Positions 30,938 through 45,701 of a stretch of DNA of 64,000 nt are shown one piece after another. Every line of letters starts with the position of its first letter. Within the stretch, counting starts at the first letter, position 1. The stretch lies in assembly GCA_033782935.1 (NCBI GenBank), contig JAWQEG010001306.1:2356001-2420000 (forward strand), given 5' to 3'. Made by a program: the position numbers and the translations under genes. Origin of the DNA: Petrolisthes cinctipes (taxonomy: Eukaryota; Arthropoda; Malacostraca; Decapoda; Porcellanidae). The notes beneath the pieces were generated by a model. The model saw only the letters and a program-made list of their open reading frames with translations, searched no databases and was not told the DNA's origin.

Positions 30938-33900
30938 TGCCAAAAAATCGATATCTCAAATTCAGTCCCAAAACACCCGAAAATTCGATATTTAGAGGTC
31001 CCAGAAGGTATCTGTACATGCCTACTCCGTGTTAGAATATTTTCAAAATACAGGCCAAAAACATACTGAAAATCGATCTTTTAGGTGCACAAAAGTCGAT
31101 ATGTGCATGCATCTTCTGTACCCGTTTATATCTCAAATTCTGGCCCTAAACACCCGAAAATTCGATATTTTGGGGTCCCAGAAGCGATCTGTACATGCCT
31201 ACTCAGTGTTAGAGTATTTTCAAAATACAGGCCCAAAACATGCTGAAAATCGATATTTTAGATGCCCAAAGTCAATATGTGCATGTATCTTCTGTACCCG
31301 TTTATATCTCAAATTCAGGCTCAAAACACCCGAAAATTCAATATTTTGGGGTCCCAGAAGCAATCTGTACAGTGCTAGAATATTTTCAAAATATAGGCTA
31401 AAAACATGCTAAAAATCGATCTTTTAGGTGGCAAAAAGTCGATATCTCAAATTCAGTCCCAAAACACCCGAAAATTCGATATTTAGGGGTCCCAGAAGCG
31501 ATCTGTACATGCCTACTTCGTGTTAGAGTATTTTCAAAATACATGCTCAAAACATACTGAAAATCGATCTTTTAGGTGCACAAAAGTCGATATGTGCATG
31601 CATCTTCAGTACCCGTTTATATCTCAAATTCAGGCTCAAAACACCCGAAAATTCAATATTTTGGGGTCCCAGAAGCAATCTGTACATGCCTACACAGTGC
31701 TAGAATATTTTCAAAATATAGGCTAAAAACATGCTGAAAATCGACATTTTAGGTGCCAAAAAATCGATATCTCAAATTCAGTCCCAAAACACCCGAAAAT
31801 TCGATATTTAGAGGTCCCAGAAGGTATCTGTACATGCCTACTCCATGTTAGAGTATTTTCAAAATACAGGCCAAAAACATACTGAAAATCGATCTTTTAG
31901 GTGCCCAAAAGTCGATATGTGCATGCATCTTCTGTACCCGTTTATATCTCAAATTATGGCCCTAAACATCCGAAAATTCCATATTTTGGGGTCCCAGAAG
32001 CGATCTGTACATGCCTACTCCGTGTTAGAGTATTTTCAAAATTCAGGCCCAAAACATGCTGAAAATCGATATTTTTGGTGCCCAAAGTCAATATGTGCAT
32101 GTATCTTCTGTACCCGTTTATATCTCAAATTCAGGCTCAAAACACCAGAAAATTCAATATTTTGGGGTCCCTGAAGCAATCTGTACATGCCTACTCAGTG
32201 CTAGAATATTTTCAAAATATAGGCTAAAAACATGCTAAAAATCGATCTTTTAGGTGCCAAAAAGTCGATATCTCAAATTCAGTCCCAAAACACCCGAAAA
32301 TTCGATATTTAGGGGTCCCAGAAGCGATCTGTACATGCCTACTCCGTGTTAGAGTATTTTCAAAATACATGCTCAAAACATACTGAAAATCGATCTTTTA
32401 GGTGCACAAAAGTCGATATGTGCATGCATCTTCAGTACCCGTTTATATCTCAAATTCAGGCTCAAAACACCCGAAAATTCGATATTTAGGGGTCCCAGAA
32501 GCGATCTCTACATGCCTACTCCGTGTTAGAGTATTTTCAAAATACATGCTCAAAACATACTGAAAATCGATCTTTTAGGTGCACAAAAGTCGATATGTGC
32601 ATGCATCTTCAGTACCCGTTTATATCTTAAATTCAGGCTCAAAACACCCGAAAATTCAATATTTTGGGGTCCCAGAAGCAATCTGTACATGCCTACTCAG
32701 TGCTAGAATATTTTCAAAATATAGGCTAAAAACATGCTAAAAATCGATCTTTTAGGTGCCAAAAAGTCGATATCTCAAATTCAGTCCCAAAACACCCGAA
32801 AATTCGATATTTAGAGGTCCCAGAAGGTATCTGTACATGCCTACTCCGTGTTAGAGTATTTTCAAAATACAGGCCCAAAACATGCTGAAAATCGATATTT
32901 TTGGTGCCCAAAGTCAATATGTGAATGTATCTTCTGTTCCCTTTTATATCTCAAATTCAGGCTCAAAACACCCGAAAATTCAATATTTTGGGGTCCCAGA
33001 AGCAATCTGTACATGCCTACACAGTGCTAGAATATTTTCAAAATATAGGCTAAAAACATGCTAAAAATCGACATTTTAGGCGCCAAAAAATCGATATCTC
33101 AAATTCAGTCCCAAAACACCCGAAAATTCGATATTTAGAGGTCCCAGAAGGTATCTGTACATGCCTACTCCGTGTTAGAGTATTTTCAAAATACAGGCCA
33201 AAAACATACTGAAAATCGATCTTTTAGGTGCCCAAAGTCAATATGTGCATGTATCTTCTGTACCCGTTTATATCTCAAATTCAGGCTCAAAACACCCGAA
33301 AATTCAATATTTTGGGGTCCCAGAAGCGATCTGTACATGCCTACTCAGTGTTAGAGTATTTTCAAAATACAGGCCCAAAACATGCTGAAAATCGATATTT
33401 TAGATGCCCAAAGTCAATATGTGCATGTATCTTCTGTACCCGTTTATATCTCAAATTCAGGCTCAAAACACCCGAAAATTCAATATTTTGGGGTCCCAGA
33501 AGCAATCTGTACAGTGCTAGAATATTTTCAAAATATAGGCTAAAAACATGCTAAAAATCGATCTTTTAGGTGGCAAAAAGTCGATATCTCAAATTCAGTC
33601 CCAAAACACCCGAAAATTCGATATTTAGGGGTCCCAGAAGCGATCTGTACATGCCTACTCCGTGTTAGAGTATTTTCAAAATACATGCTCAAAACATACT
33701 GAAAATCGATCTTTTAGGTGCACAAAAGTCGATATGTGCATGCATCTTCAGTACCCGTTTATATCTCAAATTCAGGCTCAAAACACCCGAAAATTCAATA
33801 TTTTGGGGTCCCAGAAGCAATCTGTACATGCCTACACAGTGCTAGAATATTTTCAAAATATAGGCTAAAAACATGCTGAAAATCGACATTTTAGGTGCCA

Positions 33901-36900
33901 AAAAATCGATATCTCAAATTCAGTCCCAAAACACCCGAAAATTCGATATTTAGAGGTCCCAGAAGGTATCTGTACATGCCTACTCCGTGTTAGAGTATTT
34001 TCAAAATACAGGCCAAAAACATACTGAAAATCGATATTTTTGGTGCCCAAAGTCAATATGTGCATGTATCTTCTGTACCCGTTTATATCTCAAATTCAGG
34101 CTCAAAACACCCGAAAATTCAATATTTTGGGGTCCCAGAAGCAATCTGTACATGCCTACTCAGTGCTAGAATATTTTCAAAATATAGGCTAAAAACATGC
34201 TAAAAATCGATCTTTTAGGTGCCAAAAAGTCGATATCTCAAATTCAGTCCCAAAACACCCGAGAATTCGATATTTAGGGGTCCCAGAAGCGATCTGTACA
34301 TGCCTACTCCGTGTTAGAGTATTTTCAAAATACATGCTCAAAACATACTGAAAATCGATCTTTTAGGTGCACAAAAGTCGATATGTGCATGCATCTTCAG
34401 TACCCGTTTATATCTCAAATTCAGGCTCAAAACACCCGAAAATTCGATATTTAGGGGTCCCAGAAGCGATCTGTACATGCCTACTCCGTGTTAGAGTATT
34501 TTCAAAATACATGCTCAAAACATACTGAAAATCGATCTTTTAGGTGCACAAAAGTCGATATGTGCATGCATCTTCAGTACCCGTTTATATCTCAAATTCA
34601 GGCTCAAAACACCCGAAAATTCAATATTTTGGGGTCCCAGAAGCAATCTGTACATGCCTACTCAGTGCTAGAATATTTTCAAAATATAGGCTAAAAACAT
34701 GCTAAAAATCGATCTTTTAGGTGCCAAAAAGTCGATATCTCAGATTCAGTCCCAAAACACCCGAAAATTCGATATTTAGGGGTCCCAGAAGCGATCTGTA
34801 CATGCCTACTCCGTGTTAGAGTATTTTCAAAATACATGCTCAAAACATACTGAAAATCGATCTTTTAGGTGCACAAAAGTCGATATGTGCATGCATCTTC
34901 AGTACCCGTTTATATCTCAAATTCAGGCTCAAAACACCCGAAAATTCAATATTTTGGGGTCCCAGAAGCAATCTGTACATGCCTACTCAGTGTTAGAGTA
35001 TTTTCAAAATACAGGCCCAAAACATGCTGAAAATCGATATTTTAGATGCCCAAAGTCAATATGTGCATGTATCTTCTGTACCCGTTTATATCTCAAATTC
35101 AGGCTCAAAACACCCGAAAATTTAATATTTTGGGGTCCCAGAAGCAATCTGTACATGCCTACACAGTGCTAGAATATTTTCACAATATAGGCTAAAAACA
35201 TGCTAAAAATCGACATTATAGGTGCCAAAAAATCGATATCTCAAATTCAGTCCCAAAACCCCCGAAAATTCGATATTTAGAGGTCCCAGAAGGTATCTGT
35301 ACATGCCTACTCCGTGTTAGAGTATTTTCAAAATACAGGCCAAAAACATACTGGAAATCGATCTTTTAGGTGCCCAAAAGTCGATATGTGTATGCATCTT
35401 CTGTACCCGTTTATATCTCAAAATCTGGCCCTAAACACCCGAAAATTCGATATTTTGGGGTCCCAGAAGCGATCTGTACATGCCTACTCCGTGTTAGAGT
35501 ATTTTCAAAATTCAGGCCCAAAACATGCTGAAAATCGATATTTTTGGTGCCCAAAGTCAATATGTGCATGTATCTTCTGTACCCGTTTATATCTCAAATT
35601 CAGGCTCAAAACACCCGAAAATTCAATATTTTGGGGTTCCAGAAGCAATCTGTACATGCATACTCAGTGTTAGAGTACTTTCAAAATACAGGCCAAAAAC
35701 ATGCTGAAAATCGATATTTTAGATGCCCAAAAGTCGATATGTGCATGCATCTTCTGTACCCGTTTATATCTCAAATTCTGGCCCTAAACACCCGAAAATT
35801 CGATATTTTGGGGTCCCAGAAGCAATCTGTACATGCCTACTCCGTGTTAGAGTATTTTCAAAATTCAGGCCCAAAACATGCTGAAAATCGATATTTTTGG
35901 TGCCCAAAGTCAATATGTGCATGTATCTTCTGTACCCGTTTATATATCAAATTCAGGCTCAAAACACCCGAAAATTCAATATTTTGGGGTCCCAGAAGCA
36001 ATCTGTACAGTGCTAGAATATTTTCAAAATATAGGCTAAAAACATGCTAAAAATCGATCTTTTAGGTGCCAAAAAGTCGATATGTCAAATTCAGTCCCAA
36101 AACACCCGAAAATTCGATATTTAGGGGTCCCAGAAGCGATCTGTACATGCCTACTCCGTGTTAGAGTATTTTCAAAATACATGCTCAAAACATACTGAAA
36201 ATCGATCTTTTAGGTGCACAAAAGTCGATATGTGCATGTATCTTCTGTACCCGTTTATATCTCAAATTCAGGCTCAAAACACCCGAAAATTCGATATTTT
36301 GGGGTCCCAGAAGCGATCTGTACATGCCTACTCCGTGTTAGAGTATTTTCAAAATTCAGGCCCAAAACATGCTGAAAATCGATATTTTTGGTGCCCAAAG
36401 TCAATATGTGCATGTATCTTCTGTTCCCGTTTATATCTCAAATTCAGGCTCAAAACACCCGAAAATTCAATATTTTGGGGTCCCAGAAGCAATCTGTACA
36501 TGCCTACACAGTGCTAGAATATTTTCAAAATATAGGCTAAAAACATGCTAAAAATCGACATTTTAGGCGCCAAAAAATCGATATCTCAAATTCAGTCCCA
36601 AAACACCCGAAAATTCGATATTTAGAGGTCCCAGAAGGTATCTGTACATGCCTACTCCGTGTTAGAGTATTTTCAAAATACAGGCCAAAAACATACTGAA
36701 AATCGATCTTTTAGGTGCCCAAAGTCAATATGTGCATGTATCTTCTGTACCCGTTTATATCTCACATTCAGGCTCAAAACACCCGAAAATTCAATATTTT
36801 GGGGTCCCAGAAGCAATCTGTACATGCCTACTCAGTGCTAGAATATTTTCAAAATATAGGCTAAAAACATGCTAAAAATCGATCTTTTAGGTGCCAAAAA

Positions 36901-37392
36901 GTCGATATCTCAGATTCAGTCCCAAAACACCCGAAAATTCGATATTTAGGGGTCCCAGAAGCGATCTGTACATGCCTACTCCGTGTTAGAGTATTTTCAA
37001 AATACATGCTCAAAACATACTGAAAATCGATCTTTTAGGTGCACAAAAGTCGATATGTGCATGCATCTTCAGTACCCGTTTATATCTCAAATTCAGGCTC
37101 AAAATACCCGAAAATTCAATATTTTGGGGTCCCAGAAGCGATCTGTACATGCCTACTCCGTGTTAGAGTATTTTCAAAATTCAGGCCCAAAACATGCTGA
37201 AAATCGATATTTTTGGTGCCCAAAGTCAATATGTGCATGTATCTTCTGTACCCGTTTATATCTCAAATTCAGGCTCAAAACACCCGAAAATTCAATATTT
37301 TGGGGTCCCAGAAGCAATCTGTACATGCATACTCAGTGTTAGAGTACTTTCAAAATACAGGCCAAAAACATGCTGAAAATCGATATTTTAGA
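30938..37392 (+). repeat. 6455-bp duplication, copy 1
   Basis: This long segment is followed head to tail by a second copy. Rare variants compared and found in both copies are CTACTTCGTG (31516), CTCCATGTTAG (31842), CATATTTTGGGG preceded by ATTC (31980), ACACCAGAAAATTC (32142), GGTCCCTGAAG (32167), GCGATCTCTAC (32505), TATATCTTAAATTC (32625), CCCTTTTATATC (32939), AGGTGCCAAAAAATCG after CGACATTATA (35213), ATATGTCAAATTC (36080), TATCTCACATTC (36760) and CTCAAAATACCCG (37100). I found no difference in any line I compared, but I did not compare all 6455 bases. Confidence 0.92.
32196..33835 (+). repeat. 1.64-kb segment, copy 2 of a three-copy family
   Basis: Partner of 28236-29875 and nested inside the first 6455-bp copy. 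It differs from 28236-29875 at TATATCTTAAATTC near 32625 and CCCTTTTATATC near 32939. Both variants are shared with the third copy at 38651-40290. The 3960-bp event therefore predates the 6455-bp event. Confidence 0.85.
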
Positions 37393-40300
37393 TGCCAAAA
37401 AATCGATATCTCAAATTCAGTCCCAAAACACCCGAAAATTCGATATTTAGAGGTCCCAGAAGGTATCTGTACATGCCTACTCCGTGTTAGAATATTTTCA
37501 AAATACAGGCCAAAAACATACTGAAAATCGATCTTTTAGGTGCACAAAAGTCGATATGTGCATGCATCTTCTGTACCCGTTTATATCTCAAATTCTGGCC
37601 CTAAACACCCGAAAATTCGATATTTTGGGGTCCCAGAAGCGATCTGTACATGCCTACTCAGTGTTAGAGTATTTTCAAAATACAGGCCCAAAACATGCTG
37701 AAAATCGATATTTTAGATGCCCAAAGTCAATATGTGCATGTATCTTCTGTACCCGTTTATATCTCAAATTCAGGCTCAAAACACCCGAAAATTCAATATT
37801 TTGGGGTCCCAGAAGCAATCTGTACAGTGCTAGAATATTTTCAAAATATAGGCTAAAAACATGCTAAAAATCGATCTTTTAGGTGGCAAAAAGTCGATAT
37901 CTCAAATTCAGTCCCAAAACACCCGAAAATTCGATATTTAGGGGTCCCAGAAGCGATCTGTACATGCCTACTTCGTGTTAGAGTATTTTCAAAATACATG
38001 CTCAAAACATACTGAAAATCGATCTTTTAGGTGCACAAAAGTCGATATGTGCATGCATCTTCAGTACCCGTTTATATCTCAAATTCAGGCTCAAAACACC
38101 CGAAAATTCAATATTTTGGGGTCCCAGAAGCAATCTGTACATGCCTACACAGTGCTAGAATATTTTCAAAATATAGGCTAAAAACATGCTGAAAATCGAC
38201 ATTTTAGGTGCCAAAAAATCGATATCTCAAATTCAGTCCCAAAACACCCGAAAATTCGATATTTAGAGGTCCCAGAAGGTATCTGTACATGCCTACTCCA
38301 TGTTAGAGTATTTTCAAAATACAGGCCAAAAACATACTGAAAATCGATCTTTTAGGTGCCCAAAAGTCGATATGTGCATGCATCTTCTGTACCCGTTTAT
38401 ATCTCAAATTATGGCCCTAAACATCCGAAAATTCCATATTTTGGGGTCCCAGAAGCGATCTGTACATGCCTACTCCGTGTTAGAGTATTTTCAAAATTCA
38501 GGCCCAAAACATGCTGAAAATCGATATTTTTGGTGCCCAAAGTCAATATGTGCATGTATCTTCTGTACCCGTTTATATCTCAAATTCAGGCTCAAAACAC
38601 CAGAAAATTCAATATTTTGGGGTCCCTGAAGCAATCTGTACATGCCTACTCAGTGCTAGAATATTTTCAAAATATAGGCTAAAAACATGCTAAAAATCGA
38701 TCTTTTAGGTGCCAAAAAGTCGATATCTCAAATTCAGTCCCAAAACACCCGAAAATTCGATATTTAGGGGTCCCAGAAGCGATCTGTACATGCCTACTCC
38801 GTGTTAGAGTATTTTCAAAATACATGCTCAAAACATACTGAAAATCGATCTTTTAGGTGCACAAAAGTCGATATGTGCATGCATCTTCAGTACCCGTTTA
38901 TATCTCAAATTCAGGCTCAAAACACCCGAAAATTCGATATTTAGGGGTCCCAGAAGCGATCTCTACATGCCTACTCCGTGTTAGAGTATTTTCAAAATAC
39001 ATGCTCAAAACATACTGAAAATCGATCTTTTAGGTGCACAAAAGTCGATATGTGCATGCATCTTCAGTACCCGTTTATATCTTAAATTCAGGCTCAAAAC
39101 ACCCGAAAATTCAATATTTTGGGGTCCCAGAAGCAATCTGTACATGCCTACTCAGTGCTAGAATATTTTCAAAATATAGGCTAAAAACATGCTAAAAATC
39201 GATCTTTTAGGTGCCAAAAAGTCGATATCTCAAATTCAGTCCCAAAACACCCGAAAATTCGATATTTAGAGGTCCCAGAAGGTATCTGTACATGCCTACT
39301 CCGTGTTAGAGTATTTTCAAAATACAGGCCCAAAACATGCTGAAAATCGATATTTTTGGTGCCCAAAGTCAATATGTGAATGTATCTTCTGTTCCCTTTT
39401 ATATCTCAAATTCAGGCTCAAAACACCCGAAAATTCAATATTTTGGGGTCCCAGAAGCAATCTGTACATGCCTACACAGTGCTAGAATATTTTCAAAATA
39501 TAGGCTAAAAACATGCTAAAAATCGACATTTTAGGCGCCAAAAAATCGATATCTCAAATTCAGTCCCAAAACACCCGAAAATTCGATATTTAGAGGTCCC
39601 AGAAGGTATCTGTACATGCCTACTCCGTGTTAGAGTATTTTCAAAATACAGGCCAAAAACATACTGAAAATCGATCTTTTAGGTGCCCAAAGTCAATATG
39701 TGCATGTATCTTCTGTACCCGTTTATATCTCAAATTCAGGCTCAAAACACCCGAAAATTCAATATTTTGGGGTCCCAGAAGCGATCTGTACATGCCTACT
39801 CAGTGTTAGAGTATTTTCAAAATACAGGCCCAAAACATGCTGAAAATCGATATTTTAGATGCCCAAAGTCAATATGTGCATGTATCTTCTGTACCCGTTT
39901 ATATCTCAAATTCAGGCTCAAAACACCCGAAAATTCAATATTTTGGGGTCCCAGAAGCAATCTGTACAGTGCTAGAATATTTTCAAAATATAGGCTAAAA
40001 ACATGCTAAAAATCGATCTTTTAGGTGGCAAAAAGTCGATATCTCAAATTCAGTCCCAAAACACCCGAAAATTCGATATTTAGGGGTCCCAGAAGCGATC
40101 TGTACATGCCTACTCCGTGTTAGAGTATTTTCAAAATACATGCTCAAAACATACTGAAAATCGATCTTTTAGGTGCACAAAAGTCGATATGTGCATGCAT
40201 CTTCAGTACCCGTTTATATCTCAAATTCAGGCTCAAAACACCCGAAAATTCAATATTTTGGGGTCCCAGAAGCAATCTGTACATGCCTACACAGTGCTAG

Positions 40301-43300
40301 AATATTTTCAAAATATAGGCTAAAAACATGCTGAAAATCGACATTTTAGGTGCCAAAAAATCGATATCTCAAATTCAGTCCCAAAACACCCGAAAATTCG
40401 ATATTTAGAGGTCCCAGAAGGTATCTGTACATGCCTACTCCGTGTTAGAGTATTTTCAAAATACAGGCCAAAAACATACTGAAAATCGATATTTTTGGTG
40501 CCCAAAGTCAATATGTGCATGTATCTTCTGTACCCGTTTATATCTCAAATTCAGGCTCAAAACACCCGAAAATTCAATATTTTGGGGTCCCAGAAGCAAT
40601 CTGTACATGCCTACTCAGTGCTAGAATATTTTCAAAATATAGGCTAAAAACATGCTAAAAATCGATCTTTTAGGTGCCAAAAAGTCGATATCTCAAATTC
40701 AGTCCCAAAACACCCGAGAATTCGATATTTAGGGGTCCCAGAAGCGATCTGTACATGCCTACTCCGTGTTAGAGTATTTTCAAAATACATGCTCAAAACA
40801 TACTGAAAATCGATCTTTTAGGTGCACAAAAGTCGATATGTGCATGCATCTTCAGTACCCGTTTATATCTCAAATTCAGGCTCAAAACACCCGAAAATTC
40901 GATATTTAGGGGTCCCAGAAGCGATCTGTACATGCCTACTCCGTGTTAGAGTATTTTCAAAATACATGCTCAAAACATACTGAAAATCGATCTTTTAGGT
41001 GCACAAAAGTCGATATGTGCATGCATCTTCAGTACCCGTTTATATCTCAAATTCAGGCTCAAAACACCCGAAAATTCAATATTTTGGGGTCCCAGAAGCA
41101 ATCTGTACATGCCTACTCAGTGCTAGAATATTTTCAAAATATAGGCTAAAAACATGCTAAAAATCGATCTTTTAGGTGCCAAAAAGTCGATATCTCAGAT
41201 TCAGTCCCAAAACACCCGAAAATTCGATATTTAGGGGTCCCAGAAGCGATCTGTACATGCCTACTCCGTGTTAGAGTATTTTCAAAATACATGCTCAAAA
41301 CATACTGAAAATCGATCTTTTAGGTGCACAAAAGTCGATATGTGCATGCATCTTCAGTACCCGTTTATATCTCAAATTCAGGCTCAAAACACCCGAAAAT
41401 TCAATATTTTGGGGTCCCAGAAGCAATCTGTACATGCCTACTCAGTGTTAGAGTATTTTCAAAATACAGGCCCAAAACATGCTGAAAATCGATATTTTAG
41501 ATGCCCAAAGTCAATATGTGCATGTATCTTCTGTACCCGTTTATATCTCAAATTCAGGCTCAAAACACCCGAAAATTTAATATTTTGGGGTCCCAGAAGC
41601 AATCTGTACATGCCTACACAGTGCTAGAATATTTTCACAATATAGGCTAAAAACATGCTAAAAATCGACATTATAGGTGCCAAAAAATCGATATCTCAAA
41701 TTCAGTCCCAAAACCCCCGAAAATTCGATATTTAGAGGTCCCAGAAGGTATCTGTACATGCCTACTCCGTGTTAGAGTATTTTCAAAATACAGGCCAAAA
41801 ACATACTGGAAATCGATCTTTTAGGTGCCCAAAAGTCGATATGTGTATGCATCTTCTGTACCCGTTTATATCTCAAAATCTGGCCCTAAACACCCGAAAA
41901 TTCGATATTTTGGGGTCCCAGAAGCGATCTGTACATGCCTACTCCGTGTTAGAGTATTTTCAAAATTCAGGCCCAAAACATGCTGAAAATCGATATTTTT
42001 GGTGCCCAAAGTCAATATGTGCATGTATCTTCTGTACCCGTTTATATCTCAAATTCAGGCTCAAAACACCCGAAAATTCAATATTTTGGGGTTCCAGAAG
42101 CAATCTGTACATGCATACTCAGTGTTAGAGTACTTTCAAAATACAGGCCAAAAACATGCTGAAAATCGATATTTTAGATGCCCAAAAGTCGATATGTGCA
42201 TGCATCTTCTGTACCCGTTTATATCTCAAATTCTGGCCCTAAACACCCGAAAATTCGATATTTTGGGGTCCCAGAAGCAATCTGTACATGCCTACTCCGT
42301 GTTAGAGTATTTTCAAAATTCAGGCCCAAAACATGCTGAAAATCGATATTTTTGGTGCCCAAAGTCAATATGTGCATGTATCTTCTGTACCCGTTTATAT
42401 ATCAAATTCAGGCTCAAAACACCCGAAAATTCAATATTTTGGGGTCCCAGAAGCAATCTGTACAGTGCTAGAATATTTTCAAAATATAGGCTAAAAACAT
42501 GCTAAAAATCGATCTTTTAGGTGCCAAAAAGTCGATATGTCAAATTCAGTCCCAAAACACCCGAAAATTCGATATTTAGGGGTCCCAGAAGCGATCTGTA
42601 CATGCCTACTCCGTGTTAGAGTATTTTCAAAATACATGCTCAAAACATACTGAAAATCGATCTTTTAGGTGCACAAAAGTCGATATGTGCATGTATCTTC
42701 TGTACCCGTTTATATCTCAAATTCAGGCTCAAAACACCCGAAAATTCGATATTTTGGGGTCCCAGAAGCGATCTGTACATGCCTACTCCGTGTTAGAGTA
42801 TTTTCAAAATTCAGGCCCAAAACATGCTGAAAATCGATATTTTTGGTGCCCAAAGTCAATATGTGCATGTATCTTCTGTTCCCGTTTATATCTCAAATTC
42901 AGGCTCAAAACACCCGAAAATTCAATATTTTGGGGTCCCAGAAGCAATCTGTACATGCCTACACAGTGCTAGAATATTTTCAAAATATAGGCTAAAAACA
43001 TGCTAAAAATCGACATTTTAGGCGCCAAAAAATCGATATCTCAAATTCAGTCCCAAAACACCCGAAAATTCGATATTTAGAGGTCCCAGAAGGTATCTGT
43101 ACATGCCTACTCCGTGTTAGAGTATTTTCAAAATACAGGCCAAAAACATACTGAAAATCGATCTTTTAGGTGCCCAAAGTCAATATGTGCATGTATCTTC
43201 TGTACCCGTTTATATCTCACATTCAGGCTCAAAACACCCGAAAATTCAATATTTTGGGGTCCCAGAAGCAATCTGTACATGCCTACTCAGTGCTAGAATA

Positions 43301-43847
43301 TTTTCAAAATATAGGCTAAAAACATGCTAAAAATCGATCTTTTAGGTGCCAAAAAGTCGATATCTCAGATTCAGTCCCAAAACACCCGAAAATTCGATAT
43401 TTAGGGGTCCCAGAAGCGATCTGTACATGCCTACTCCGTGTTAGAGTATTTTCAAAATACATGCTCAAAACATACTGAAAATCGATCTTTTAGGTGCACA
43501 AAAGTCGATATGTGCATGCATCTTCAGTACCCGTTTATATCTCAAATTCAGGCTCAAAATACCCGAAAATTCAATATTTTGGGGTCCCAGAAGCGATCTG
43601 TACATGCCTACTCCGTGTTAGAGTATTTTCAAAATTCAGGCCCAAAACATGCTGAAAATCGATATTTTTGGTGCCCAAAGTCAATATGTGCATGTATCTT
43701 CTGTACCCGTTTATATCTCAAATTCAGGCTCAAAACACCCGAAAATTCAATATTTTGGGGTCCCAGAAGCAATCTGTACATGCATACTCAGTGTTAGAGT
43801 ACTTTCAAAATACAGGCCAAAAACATGCTGAAAATCGATATTTTAGA
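37393..43847 (+). repeat. 6455-bp duplication, copy 2
   Basis: Partner of 30938-37392, with the same rare variants at an exact 6455-bp offset. At the join, TTTTAGATGCC from a b-type monomer runs into AAAAAATCGATATCTC from a c-type monomer, and the four bases TGCC are shared by both parents. After this copy the sequence returns to CAAAAGTCGATATG, which follows TAGATGCC in the other monomers of this b/d hybrid family. Absence of visible divergence means either a very recent unequal exchange or a repeated path in the assembly. Confidence 0.92.
41904..43572 (+). repeat. 1669-bp tandem duplication, copy 1
   Basis: It matches 43573-45241. Shared markers are the TACTTTC hybrid monomer, CCGTTTATATATCAAATTC near 42401, ATATGTCAAATTC near 42535, CTGTTCCCG near 42877, TATCTCACATTC near 43215 and CTCAAAATACCCG near 43555. 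One visible difference is GGGGTTCCAGAAG here near 42090 against GGGGTCCCAGAAG in copy 2. Confidence 0.87.
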
Positions 43848-45241
43848 TGCCCAAAAGTCGATATGTGCATGCATCTTCTGTACCCGTTTATATCTCAAAT
43901 TCTGGCCCTAAACACCCGAAAATTCGATATTTTGGGGTCCCAGAAGCAATCTGTACATGCCTACTCCGTGTTAGAGTATTTTCAAAATTCAGGCCCAAAA
44001 CATGCTGAAAATCGATATTTTTGGTGCCCAAAGTCAATATGTGCATGTATCTTCTGTACCCGTTTATATATCAAATTCAGGCTCAAAACACCCGAAAATT
44101 CAATATTTTGGGGTCCCAGAAGCAATCTGTACAGTGCTAGAATATTTTCAAAATATAGGCTAAAAACATGCTAAAAATCGATCTTTTAGGTGCCAAAAAG
44201 TCGATATGTCAAATTCAGTCCCAAAACACCCGAAAATTCGATATTTAGGGGTCCCAGAAGCGATCTGTACATGCCTACTCCGTGTTAGAGTATTTTCAAA
44301 ATACATGCTCAAAACATACTGAAAATCGATCTTTTAGGTGCACAAAAGTCGATATGTGCATGTATCTTCTGTACCCGTTTATATCTCAAATTCAGGCTCA
44401 AAACACCCGAAAATTCGATATTTTGGGGTCCCAGAAGCGATCTGTACATGCCTACTCCGTGTTAGAGTATTTTCAAAATTCAGGCCCAAAACATGCTGAA
44501 AATCGATATTTTTGGTGCCCAAAGTCAATATGTGCATGTATCTTCTGTTCCCGTTTATATCTCAAATTCAGGCTCAAAACACCCGAAAATTCAATATTTT
44601 GGGGTCCCAGAAGCAATCTGTACATGCCTACACAGTGCTAGAATATTTTCAAAATATAGGCTAAAAACATGCTAAAAATCGACATTTTAGGCGCCAAAAA
44701 ATCGATATCTCAAATTCAGTCCCAAAACACCCGAAAATTCGATATTTAGAGGTCCCAGAAGGTATCTGTACATGCCTACTCCGTGTTAGAGTATTTTCAA
44801 AATACAGGCCAAAAACATACTGAAAATCGATCTTTTAGGTGCCCAAAGTCAATATGTGCATGTATCTTCTGTACCCGTTTATATCTCACATTCAGGCTCA
44901 AAACACCCGAAAATTCAATATTTTGGGGTCCCAGAAGCAATCTGTACATGCCTACTCAGTGCTAGAATATTTTCAAAATATAGGCTAAAAACATGCTAAA
45001 AATCGATCTTTTAGGTGCCAAAAAGTCGATATCTCAGATTCAGTCCCAAAACACCCGAAAATTCGATATTTAGGGGTCCCAGAAGCGATCTGTACATGCC
45101 TACTCCGTGTTAGAGTATTTTCAAAATACATGCTCAAAACATACTGAAAATCGATCTTTTAGGTGCACAAAAGTCGATATGTGCATGCATCTTCAGTACC
45201 CGTTTATATCTCAAATTCAGGCTCAAAATACCCGAAAATTC
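43573..45241 (+). repeat. 1669-bp tandem duplication, copy 2
   Basis: Partner of 41904-43572. The right end of the second 6455-bp copy (43847) falls inside this unit, so the two duplications overlap. The 1669-bp repeat was probably already present when the 6455-bp exchange occurred, and the exchange used its two copies as partners. The match ends near 45241, where ATTCCATATT appears. Confidence 0.85.
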
Positions 45242-45701
45242 CATATTTTGGGGTCCCAGAAGCAATCTGTACATGCCTACTCAGTGTTAGAGTATTTTCA
45301 AAATACAGGCCCAAAACATGCTGAAAATCGATATTTTAGATGCCCAATGTCAATATGTGCATGTATCTTCTGTACCCGTTTATATCTCAAATTCAGGCTC
45401 AAAAAACCCGAAAATTCAATATTTTGGGGTCCCAGAAGCAATCTGTACATGCCTACACAGTGCTAGAATATTTTCACAATATAGGCTAAAAACATGCTAA
45501 AAATCGACATTATAGGTGCCAAAAAATCGATATCTCAAATTCAGTCCCAAAACACCCGAAAATTCTATATTTAGAGGTCCCAGAAGGTATCTGTACATGC
45601 CTACTCCGTGTTAGAGTATTTTCAAAATACATGCTCAAAACATACCGAAAATCGATCTTTTAGGTGCACAAAAGTCGATATGTGCATGCATCTTCTGTTC
45701 C

